13,371 nt of DNA from Candidatus Acidiferrales bacterium (GTDB taxonomy: Bacteria > Acidobacteriota > Terriglobia > Acidiferrales > UBA7541), in the NCBI GenBank assembly GCA_030044295.1, contig JASHWB010000352.1:1-13371 (forward strand), in the 5' to 3' direction. Positions 7,511 to 13,371 of the stretch are shown here, piece after piece. The notes under the pieces were generated by a model. It had not been told where the DNA came from. It did not search any database and saw only the letters and a list, made by a program, of their open reading frames with translations. The position numbers and the translations under genes are program-made. Each line of letters opens with the position of its first letter. Position 1 is the first letter of the stretch.

Positions 7511-7876
7511 TCAATCGATCTGCACCATCGGCGGCAGCCAAAGATTCAAGTTTTCAGGGAGCGGATAAGCTAATGGGCGGGCATCGCCGTAGTCGACGAT
7601 CTCCAGGCTGGTAAGCAGACCTCGGCGCACGAAGAGCAGTACCTGGATCCCGGCTCCGTGCGCCTCGATCGGAACGGGCTCTCGACAAGTCGCGCGCGCC
7701 GATTTCCCTGCCACGCGCATCCTGATCGTGCCACAACCGCACTCGCACAACGCCACCGCTTCGGCCAACACTAATTGCCTCCTGAGATCGTCGCAGCCTG
7801 GAAAATCCGCGGACAGAAGAAACTGGGCTAACGCTCTCTCCTTGGGGTTTAACGGTCGCGGATAGATCGCCCTCAT
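7511..7876 (-). CDS. Conserved-looking hypothetical protein with CxCxC motif
   Basis: I do not recognise a named family. The 121-residue product has a helical start (PLNPKERALAQFLLSADFPG at 8-27), then a cysteine-rich segment CECGC at 44-48, a strand-rich middle (GIQVLLFVRRGLLTSLEIVD at 76-95) and a proline-rich end (PLAYPLPENLNLWLPP at 101-116). There is no signal peptide or membrane segment. CxCxC together with Cys28 and Cys64 could bind a metal, but this is a guess. It is judged real because its ATG at 7876 overlaps the TGA of the upstream cupin by four bases, a GGTGA ribosome-binding site precedes it, and its composition is protein-like. It closes the GH57-cupin operon and is convergent with glcF, 15 bp away. 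Confidence 0.7.
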   Translation of the reverse strand: MRAIYPRPLNPKERALAQFLLSADFPGCDDLRRQLVLAEAVALCECGCGTIRMRVAGKSARATCREPVPIEAHGAGIQVLLFVRRGLLTSLEIVDYGDARPLAYPLPENLNLWLPPMVQID

Positions 7877-8187
7877 TCTTCACCAATCAGATAGCGGCAG
7901 CCCTGCGGGCCCATGCGCGCGGAGTGAACCGCTTCGGCGGGAACGTCGCAGCGGTCGCCCACGCGGTACGTCTGCGAAGCGCCGCCCATCGTGAGCGTCA
8001 TTTCGCCATCAAGGATTACATGCGCGGTCAGGCCGGCGTGGGTGTGGTCGGGATAAAAGGCATGCGGGCCATCTTGCCAAACATAGGTGTGCGAAAAGCC
8101 TTCGCGTTGAAGTTGCGATTCGAGTTGGCCAGGTCCAATCTCATCGGCGCGCCAGTTGCGATTATATCCCGCAAGCGGGCGTTCAAA
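7873..8187 (-). CDS. Small single-domain cupin, start codon unclear
   Basis: The minus-strand frame from 8187 to TGA at 7875-7873 encodes 104 codons of a single-domain cupin. Counting from the codon after the upstream TGA, the core runs from FSHTYVWQDGPHAFYPDHTH at 31-50 to VHSARMGPQGCRYLIGE near the end. Metal ligands are likely His48 and His50 (HTH) and His88 in PAEAVH; the motif-1 glutamate seems to be replaced. The piece NWRADEIGPGQLESQLQREG at 11-30 matches the helix that usually precedes the core, so the reading frame is right there too. No ATG, GTG or TTG occurs between the GH57 stop and this region; the first in-frame ATG (8001) would remove the metal site. The start may be a rare ATT, the stop may be read through, or the sequence may carry an indel. 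Function is unknown. Confidence 0.65.
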   Translation of the reverse strand, partial: FERPLAGYNRNWRADEIGPGQLESQLQREGFSHTYVWQDGPHAFYPDHTHAGLTAHVILDGEMTLTMGGASQTYRVGDRCDVPAEAVHSARMGPQGCRYLIGEE

Positions 8188-10377
8188 TCACTTGGGCGCC
8201 CAGGCGAAATTCTCTTCGCCGAGCGGCACGTGCAACATTCCCTCAATTGGCAGAATATCGATCGGGAGCCCGCCAATCCAGAGGGCCACGCTAAGCAGCA
8301 AATCCTGACGTCCACGAACGTCGAATAGCGAGCGCGCCAGCGCGATTTCCAGAATTTTGCCGCAAGCGGCGGTCAGGAGTCCTTGGGGGCGAAGCAAACA
8401 GAGGCCGGCTTGTTCGACCACGCAATCGGAAAGCTTGCCCTCATTCACGCTGAGCGTGATGCGCGTCTCGCGCGAGTCCCAGACGGTGAGACGTACCTGA
8501 AAGCGGGCTATGTCGCGGAGCGAATCGGCGAGCGGATCGAGACGAATAAAGAAACTCGTCGGCCCGAAACCGTAGCGCAAGTCGCCGAGCACGTTCTGCC
8601 CGCCGTGCATGGAAGCGCCGCGGCGCTCGGTGGAATAAAGTCCCGAGCCGAGCCATTCAAAATAATTGCTCTCGCGGCCGTCGACCGCTACGTTGAGATA
8701 CGCCGACGCGGGCTCCTGCTGTCCGCGCACAACGGCGCGTTTGATCGGATGGGCCAGCGCATCCGGCGGCTGTTCGCCGAGCGCGTTATATATTTCCGTG
8801 AGGTGGCTGCGGTAGATGCGGTCGAAATCAGCGTCGTTGGCCGACGCGTGTTCGGGGCCATACCACCAGCACCAATCGCTGCCCTCCGCTGCGAGGATCG
8901 ACTCATAGGCGCGCTCCGCGCGCGGAGAAGCGGCGGGCGCGTCGCCGCCCTTCCTGCCGGCGCCAACGACACGAGCGTACGCGTCGCGCGCGTCGCGCAA
9001 CAGATCCCAGGCGCGGACATCCTCTTCGTGGCCGATCCAAACATCGAAATTCGCGCTGATCCAGGAGGCCGGGAAAATTCCGCTGAGGCGCGGGGGATCG
9101 GCGATAGCCTGAGCTGCCTCGCTCATTGTGAGCGCGTTCACGTCGGGATCGTCCTGTAGCCGGCCGTACAGGCGGCGCAGAAACTCGCGGCCGTTCTGCG
9201 GGTAATATTCCCAGGCATTTTCGCCATCGAGGATCAAGCTGACCGTCGCCGTGCGGCCACCGGGAGTGCGGTCGCCGATGGCGCGAATTCGGCCGTGCAA
9301 ATCAGCGACGGCTGGCTCGGCGGCCATGCGGCTATAGACGAAGCCCACGAGGTCGGACAAGTAGTGATCGCGGAAAAACCCGGTCAGACTACCTCCGCCG
9401 CGTTCGCATCGCCAGGGCGAGTACAACTCCTGCGCGTTTTCGGGAAACCCGCTCGCATCGCGCCAAAAACCAATGTTGCGCGTCCGGCCCAGCACACCTT
9501 CGTCGGTAGCGAACCATTTAAAACCCAGCTCGATGGCCAAATCGAGGGCCTGGTCCGAGACCGAACCCTCCGAAGGCCAAAGGCCGATGGGAGCGGCCCC
9601 GAAAATTCTCTTGTGAAACGCGGATGCGCGCTCGAGTTGAGCGCGAGCGTCGTCCGGATAACGAAATGCGGGATGCGGCAGCGGCGTGTGCGGATTGGAG
9701 ACGCGGGCGATGTCCGTATCGCAAAGCAGCGGAAGAATTGGATGGTAGTACGGCGTCGTGGAAATTTCGATTTGGCCGCGCTGTGCCGCCCGGGTATACT
9801 CGGGCAACACGTTGGCCAGCAACTCGTGCTGTTTTTCCATTAGCACGGCCTTATCGTCTTCGCTGAATCCCTTGCCTTTTTCTGAGAGCTGGCGAACGGC
9901 GGGGTCCTTCGTCAAGTATTCTTCATCCATCCAAGCGAGTTGCGAGAGCAACTGCAGATCGCGCCAGTCGCTCACGTTCCAACGCGCGGCGCACGAATCC
10001 GTGCCGCTCGCGCGCGCCTGTTCCGCCAAATCCCCGAAACGCGGCCAGCGCTGCAGGAAATTCTCGTTCACGTGGAAGCCGCTGGCCAGCAGCGACAGTT
10101 TCTGGTCATAGGAAAGCGCGTCGGCGCGGCAAAACACGGTATCGAACCACGGCTCGTTGAACCGCCCGCCAGCATACTCTTCGATCTGTTCCACCAGCGA
10201 AGGAACCATATTGAAGGTGACGTGTACGCGAGGGAATTCCTCGAGAATCTTCACCATTCCCCAGTAATCTTTCAGCGCGTGCAGGCGCGTCCACGGCAGC
10301 AGGTAACGGCCCGTGGCGGGGTCGCGGTATTGCGGCTGGTGCATGTGCCAGAGAATCGCTACGTTGACTCGGCTCAC
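8188..10377 (-). CDS. Glycoside hydrolase family 57 protein (alpha-glucan active)
   Basis: GH57 enzymes are retaining alpha-glucan hydrolases or transferases (amylases, amylopullulanases, 4-alpha-glucanotransferases). From GTG at 10377 the protein has 729 residues. All family motifs are visible: HMHQPQY at 11-17, TTPYYHPILPLL at 207-218, WPSEGSVS with the presumed nucleophile Glu270, FATDEG with the presumed acid/base Asp292, and LILDGENAWEYY at 381-392. EGSDWCWWYGPEH at 498-510 begins the C-terminal region typical of this large subgroup. There is no signal peptide, so a cytoplasmic role, probably on glycogen or other storage glucan, is likely. The frame is open to 10437, but GTG fits the conserved N-terminus. 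AAGGAGATGATC at 10397-10386, an almost complete match to the 16S tail, precedes it with longer than usual spacing. It heads an operon with the cupin and the CxCxC protein. The exact substrate cannot be told from sequence. Confidence 0.9.
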   Translation of the reverse strand: MSRVNVAILWHMHQPQYRDPATGRYLLPWTRLHALKDYWGMVKILEEFPRVHVTFNMVPSLVEQIEEYAGGRFNEPWFDTVFCRADALSYDQKLSLLASGFHVNENFLQRWPRFGDLAEQARASGTDSCAARWNVSDWRDLQLLSQLAWMDEEYLTKDPAVRQLSEKGKGFSEDDKAVLMEKQHELLANVLPEYTRAAQRGQIEISTTPYYHPILPLLCDTDIARVSNPHTPLPHPAFRYPDDARAQLERASAFHKRIFGAAPIGLWPSEGSVSDQALDLAIELGFKWFATDEGVLGRTRNIGFWRDASGFPENAQELYSPWRCERGGGSLTGFFRDHYLSDLVGFVYSRMAAEPAVADLHGRIRAIGDRTPGGRTATVSLILDGENAWEYYPQNGREFLRRLYGRLQDDPDVNALTMSEAAQAIADPPRLSGIFPASWISANFDVWIGHEEDVRAWDLLRDARDAYARVVGAGRKGGDAPAASPRAERAYESILAAEGSDWCWWYGPEHASANDADFDRIYRSHLTEIYNALGEQPPDALAHPIKRAVVRGQQEPASAYLNVAVDGRESNYFEWLGSGLYSTERRGASMHGGQNVLGDLRYGFGPTSFFIRLDPLADSLRDIARFQVRLTVWDSRETRITLSVNEGKLSDCVVEQAGLCLLRPQGLLTAACGKILEIALARSLFDVRGRQDLLLSVALWIGGLPIDILPIEGMLHVPLGEENFAWAPK

Positions 10378-10385
10378 TCGGTTGC

Positions 10386-10397
10386 GATCATCTCCTT
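10386..10397 (-). promoter_or_regulatory. Extended Shine-Dalgarno site of the GH57 gene
   Basis: AAGGAGATGATC on the minus strand matches 11 of 12 bases of the full 16S-complementary consensus. The end of the match lies 8 bases before GTG 10377, and the AGGAG core about 14 bases before it, which is longer than usual. It is the main argument for this start in a frame open to 10437. Confidence 0.55.
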
Positions 10398-10487
10398 CCC
10401 TTCCAGCAGCCAGCGCAGCGCGCCGGGATCGCATCACACGTCATGGCTTCTGGCGCATACGCTCTAGCCCGCTTTTTCGCGGTCCAA

Positions 10488-10522
10488 CACTTAAGTTGGC
10501 TCCGGGCCAGCACGCCTAAGTG
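10488..10522. repeat. Inverted repeat next to the LptF-LptG promoter
   Basis: CACTTA at 10488-10493 and TAAGTG at 10517-10522 form a perfect 6-bp dyad. A smaller dyad, TGGC and GCCA (10497-10509), lies between the arms. The right arm overlaps the TG of the putative extended -10 element. It could be an operator or a structured leader of the opposite transcript, or it could be chance. Confidence 0.3.
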
Positions 10523-10529
10523 CTAGAAT
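10521..10529 (+). promoter_or_regulatory. Putative extended -10 promoter for the LptF-LptG gene
   Basis: TGCTAGAAT at 10521-10529 is a TGn-extended -10 box, one mismatch from TATAAT. No good -35 hexamer lies 16-18 bp upstream. Transcription would start only about 10 bases before the ATG at 10545, giving a very short leader, which agrees with the absence of a clear ribosome-binding site. Confidence 0.4.
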
Positions 10530-10544
10530 GACGCCGCGCTCCCC

Positions 10545-12884
10545 ATGCGCCTGATCGACCGATACATCAGCCGCGAAGTAGTTTCCCACGCCTTCCTTGG
10601 CTTGGTCGTATTCACCTTTGTCTTCTTCATTCCGCAGCTCGTGCGCTTCATGGAGCTCTTCGTCGGCCACTCAGGAAGCACGGGCAGCGTTGTGCTGCTG
10701 TTTCTATGCGCGATTCCTCCCGTGCTGGCCGTCACTCTTCCCATGGCCGTGTTGGTTGGCGTGCTGATCGGTCTCGGGCGCCTGTCGGCTGATAGCGAAA
10801 TCGTGGCCCTGCACGCTTGCGGAATCAGTCTGCGCAGGCTGCTGGTCCCCATCGGCTTCGTGGCGCTGATTGCGTGCGGAGCGAATCTGGCAATTACCTA
10901 TTGGCTCAGCCCGGCGGCGCTTCGAACCGTTCGGCAAATCGAAGGCCGAATCCTGATTTCGCAGGCTCCGTTTGCTATCGAGCCCCGCGTCTTCGATGAA
11001 CGGCTTCCGCACGTCGTATTATACGTGCAAGACGTAGCTGCGGCAGCCACTCGTTGGCGCGGAGTCTTTCTCGCATCGTTGGAGGGGCAGAACACATCGG
11101 TCACCACCGCCGAAAGCGCATCCATCATGCGCGGCCCGGGTAGCCAGCTGGAAATTCATCTCGGCCAGGGCAGCACGCACGAATACGATCCGCGTCGCCC
11201 GGACCGTTACGACGTCACGACCTTCGGTGATAGCGATCTGGCCATCGATCTTTCCCAGGTAGCCGTCCCGCAGAAACTCGTGTCGCTTCCCGTCTCCGAT
11301 CGCCGGATCGGGCAATTGCTTTCCGCCAGAGGACCGAGCGCGCTTCAAGCGCGTGTCGAGCTGCAGCGCCGCGCCGCGTTCCCCATTGCATGTCTGGTCT
11401 TCGCGCTGATCGGCGTGCCGATTGGTGTTCGCCCGCGGCGAGGCGGCCGGGCCGCCGGCCTGGTTCTTACGCTAGTACTGATCGGCGGCTACTACTTCCT
11501 TTTCGTCTACGGCGTGCACTTGGCGGCACAGGGGCAAATCAGCGTTTGGGTTGGTGTCTGGGGCGCAAACATCGTGATGGCGCTGCTCGGACTGCTGCTC
11601 TTCCGCCGGATCGAGAGTGTCCGAAAGCCCAGCCGCGTCCTGGCCTGGTTACAGTCGCGGGGGGCAAATCGCCAGAGCCACCTTCGCGCCGTGAATGACG
11701 CCGCTGGGATTGCCTCCAACGGGCCGGTGTCGCTCGCGCAAACGTCCGTCGGAGTCCGCCGCATGGTGGGGGCCGGGCGTGCCATGGGCTTCCCGATGAT
11801 GATCGACGTCTATCTGCTGCAGCAGTTCTTCTATTACTTCGTGGTCCTGCTGGCGGGATTCGTGATCATTTTCGACGCCTTCACATTATTCGATCTACTT
11901 GCGGATATTTCACGCAACCATGTCGCCATCGACACGGTGCTCTCCTACTTTCGCTATCTCGTGCCTTTGATGGTCTACCAACTCGCGCCGCTCGCCGCCC
12001 TGGTGGCCACGCTCGTGACCCTCGGAGTGCTCGCGAAAAACAACGAAGTGATCGCGTTCAAAGCCGGAGGCATTAGCCTGTATCGCTTGGTCCTGCCACT
12101 AACTCTCTGTGGCTGCCTGATCGCGGGCGGGATGTTTCTGTTGGACGATACGTTTCTGCCCTATGCGAATCAACGGCAGGACGCGCTTCGCAATGAAATC
12201 AAGGGCAGGCCCGCGCAAACCTACCTTCAACCCGCGCAGGAATGGATCGCCGGGCAAGAAGACAAGCTCTACAATTACGAATTCTTCGATCCTGACCAGC
12301 AGCTCTTTGGCGGGCTGAATGTTTTCGAACTCGATCCAAAGACATTTCAGATCAAGCGGCGAATCTACGCCTCGCGCGCCACTTGGGAGCCCACGGAAAA
12401 CACGTGGGCGCTCACCGGAGGATGGGTGCGCGATTTCGACCCGAGTGGAAGGGTCTCCGAATACCAGACGTTCAAAGTGACTTCGCTTCCCGAAATGAGC
12501 GAGCCGCCGTCGTATTTCCGCCGTGAAGTGCGCCAGTATTACCAGATGAACTGGAGACAGTTGGGGCGTTACATCGCCAGCCTGAAGCAAGCGGGATTTG
12601 ACACCGCCCGGCTTTCCGTGGAATGGAACAAGAAATTTGCGTTTCCGGTGATCGCCGCGATCATCATCTTCCTAAGCGCGCCGTTCGGCTTTCTCGTAGG
12701 CACGCGCGGCGCTGTGGGAGGTATCGCCCTGGCGGTTGGGATTGCGGTCGTCTATTGGTCCGCGTCCGCACTGTTCGAAGCGATGGGCACCATTGGCCAA
12801 TTGCCGCCGACGCTCGCGGCATGGGCTCCGGACGCTATCTTCGCATTCCTCGGCGCCTACTTCTTCCTGCGCATCCCGACGTGA
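10545..12884 (+). CDS. Single-chain LptF-LptG lipopolysaccharide export permease (YjgP/YjgQ fusion)
   Basis: LptF and LptG form the inner-membrane permease that, driven by LptB, lifts lipopolysaccharide toward the LptC-LptA bridge. They are normally two proteins of about 360 residues. This 779-residue product contains both halves. Half one (about 1-355) starts LIDRYISREV, has membrane segments near 14-30, 48-76, 100-118, 278-296, 302-322 and 332-353, and a periplasmic beta domain at about 125-270. Half two (about 418-779) starts MIDVYLLQQFFYYF, with segments near 426-448, 470-496, 513-531, 698-716, 722-744 and 760-777. Both keep the LptB-contacting coupling helix: SEIVALHACGIS at 84-95 and NEVIAFKAGGIS at 500-511. 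A basic cytoplasmic linker of about 60 residues joins them. No stop or frameshift interrupts it, so it looks intact. It is probably a monocistronic gene. Which half corresponds to LptF and which to LptG is inferred from order only. Confidence 0.9.
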   Translation: MRLIDRYISREVVSHAFLGLVVFTFVFFIPQLVRFMELFVGHSGSTGSVVLLFLCAIPPVLAVTLPMAVLVGVLIGLGRLSADSEIVALHACGISLRRLLVPIGFVALIACGANLAITYWLSPAALRTVRQIEGRILISQAPFAIEPRVFDERLPHVVLYVQDVAAAATRWRGVFLASLEGQNTSVTTAESASIMRGPGSQLEIHLGQGSTHEYDPRRPDRYDVTTFGDSDLAIDLSQVAVPQKLVSLPVSDRRIGQLLSARGPSALQARVELQRRAAFPIACLVFALIGVPIGVRPRRGGRAAGLVLTLVLIGGYYFLFVYGVHLAAQGQISVWVGVWGANIVMALLGLLLFRRIESVRKPSRVLAWLQSRGANRQSHLRAVNDAAGIASNGPVSLAQTSVGVRRMVGAGRAMGFPMMIDVYLLQQFFYYFVVLLAGFVIIFDAFTLFDLLADISRNHVAIDTVLSYFRYLVPLMVYQLAPLAALVATLVTLGVLAKNNEVIAFKAGGISLYRLVLPLTLCGCLIAGGMFLLDDTFLPYANQRQDALRNEIKGRPAQTYLQPAQEWIAGQEDKLYNYEFFDPDQQLFGGLNVFELDPKTFQIKRRIYASRATWEPTENTWALTGGWVRDFDPSGRVSEYQTFKVTSLPEMSEPPSYFRREVRQYYQMNWRQLGRYIASLKQAGFDTARLSVEWNKKFAFPVIAAIIIFLSAPFGFLVGTRGAVGGIALAVGIAVVYWSASALFEAMGTIGQLPPTLAAWAPDAIFAFLGAYFFLRIPT

Positions 12885-12975
12885 CCCGGTGGTTCACGGC
12901 GATGGAGCTGACTGCCGCTCGCCAAACCACATCGCGCGACGGCGCAGCGGCTTCGCCTCTGATTTCTCCGGGTAA

Positions 12976-13371
12976 CTAAGAAGCTTTCGCCTTCTTGCGG
13001 CTGCTCTTCTTCTGTTTCGATTCCTCAATTACTGCTTGAGCCGCGGCGAGCCGTGAAATCGGCACGCGATATGGAGACGCGCTGACGTAGTTCATTCCTG
13101 CCTGATGGCAGAACTTGACGCTTTCCGCGTCGCCTCCGTGTTCGCCGCAGATGCCAATTTTCAGTTTCGGACGCGTGTGACGTCCCTTCTCTATAGCCCA
13201 CTTGATCAGCAGTCCGACGCCCTCCACGTCCAGCGTCTGAAACGGATCGGCCTTGAAAATACCTGCTTTGTGCTCGTCCACATAATCGGGTAGGAAGCGG
13301 CCGGCATCGTCGCGCGACAGACCCATCGTGGTTTGCGTAAGATCATTTGTGCCGAACGAGAAAAATTCGGC
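12976..13371 (-). CDS. ppdK: Pyruvate phosphate dikinase, C-terminal fragment
   Basis: Pyruvate phosphate dikinase interconverts pyruvate, ATP and Pi with phosphoenolpyruvate, AMP and PPi. The frame is open through the right edge, so only the last 131 residues of an enzyme of roughly 900 are present. They belong to the C-terminal TIM-barrel (PEP/pyruvate-binding) domain. FSFGTNDLTQTTMG lies at 4-17 of the fragment. The hallmark GICGEHGGD at 73-81 contains the catalytic cysteine (Cys75 here). FCHQAGMNYVSASPYRVPIS at 87-106 and RLAAAQA close the barrel. The last 18 or so residues form a Lys/Ser-rich tail (KQKKSSRKKAKAS) beyond the usual end of the family. The gene is convergent with the permease gene, 91 bp away, and its 5' end and promoter lie outside the window. 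Confidence 0.93.
   Translation of the reverse strand, partial: AEFFSFGTNDLTQTTMGLSRDDAGRFLPDYVDEHKAGIFKADPFQTLDVEGVGLLIKWAIEKGRHTRPKLKIGICGEHGGDAESVKFCHQAGMNYVSASPYRVPISRLAAAQAVIEESKQKKSSRKKAKAS

Noticed and set aside
8028..8315. 95-codon minus-strand frame overlapping the GH57 end and cupin start, considered as the true N-terminus of the cupin
   Set aside because: Its translation does not resemble the helix that precedes the cupin core, while the in-phase frame (NWRADEIGPGQLESQLQREG) does.
8383..9159. 258-codon plus-strand frame antisense to the GH57 gene
   Set aside because: The GH57 frame is continuous here with conserved sequence; the antisense translation shows no domain or ribosome-binding site.
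12902..12979. 25-codon plus-strand mini-gene between the permease and ppdK
   Set aside because: No ribosome-binding site, no recognisable sequence, and it runs into the ppdK stop. Too little to call a gene.
12977..12996. Hairpin at the end of ppdK as an intrinsic terminator
   Set aside because: The minus strand can form a short stem with a GAAA loop here, but it lies inside the coding end, has a bulge and is not followed by a T-tract.
1..13371. CRISPR, tRNA/rRNA, insertion sequence, phage or defence genes
   Set aside because: No direct-repeat array, no transposase or integrase motifs, and no RNA-gene-like segment was seen. All substantial coding sequence is accounted for by metabolic and envelope genes.

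Overview
This is a GC-rich (about 60%, by eye), gene-dense window of ordinary bacterial chromosome with very short intergenic gaps. I see no tRNA, rRNA, CRISPR array, insertion sequence or phage gene. An LptF/LptG-type permease implies a Gram-negative (diderm) outer membrane. That permease being a double-domain protein, together with the HEAT-repeat tail of a probable M1 aminopeptidase and a GH57 hydrolase, makes an Acidobacteriota (Terriglobia-like) genome my best guess. This is inference, not proof.

Layout. Positions 1-340 (+) hold the 3' end of a HEAT-repeat protein. Positions 341-3088 (-) hold a tightly coupled three-gene operon, transcribed right to left: a glyoxylate/hydroxypyruvate reductase-type dehydrogenase, a GlcG/HbpS-like protein and a glycerate 2-kinase. 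Divergent from it, across a 195-bp control region with a near-consensus sigma-70 promoter and a strong inverted repeat, 3284-7495 (+) encodes the three glycolate oxidase subunits GlcD, GlcE and GlcF. Positions 7511-10377 (-) hold a second operon: a GH57 glycoside hydrolase, a small cupin with no visible start codon, and an unrecognised 121-residue protein with a CxCxC motif. Positions 10545-12884 (+) encode a single-chain LptF-LptG permease. Positions 12976-13371 (-) hold the C-terminal part of pyruvate phosphate dikinase, cut by the window edge.

How the genes fit together. The first 7.5 kb forms a two-carbon acid utilisation cassette. GlcDEF oxidises glycolate to glyoxylate. The dehydrogenase can interconvert hydroxypyruvate and D-glycerate (or glyoxylate and glycolate). 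The kinase makes 2-phosphoglycerate, which enters lower glycolysis. The steps that turn glyoxylate into hydroxypyruvate or tartronate semialdehyde are not in the window and must be encoded elsewhere if the route is complete. The phosphoenolpyruvate/pyruvate enzyme at the right edge is metabolically downstream but belongs to a separate transcription unit.

No clearly new system is visible. The points most worth a second look are the GH57/cupin junction, where the cupin follows the GH57 stop in the same frame without a usual start, the dyad in the glycolate/glycerate control region, and the LptF-LptG fusion. The largest stretches without a gene are 3089-3283 and 10378-10544, both treated as control regions. 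The 91 bp at 12885-12975 hold nothing I can identify.
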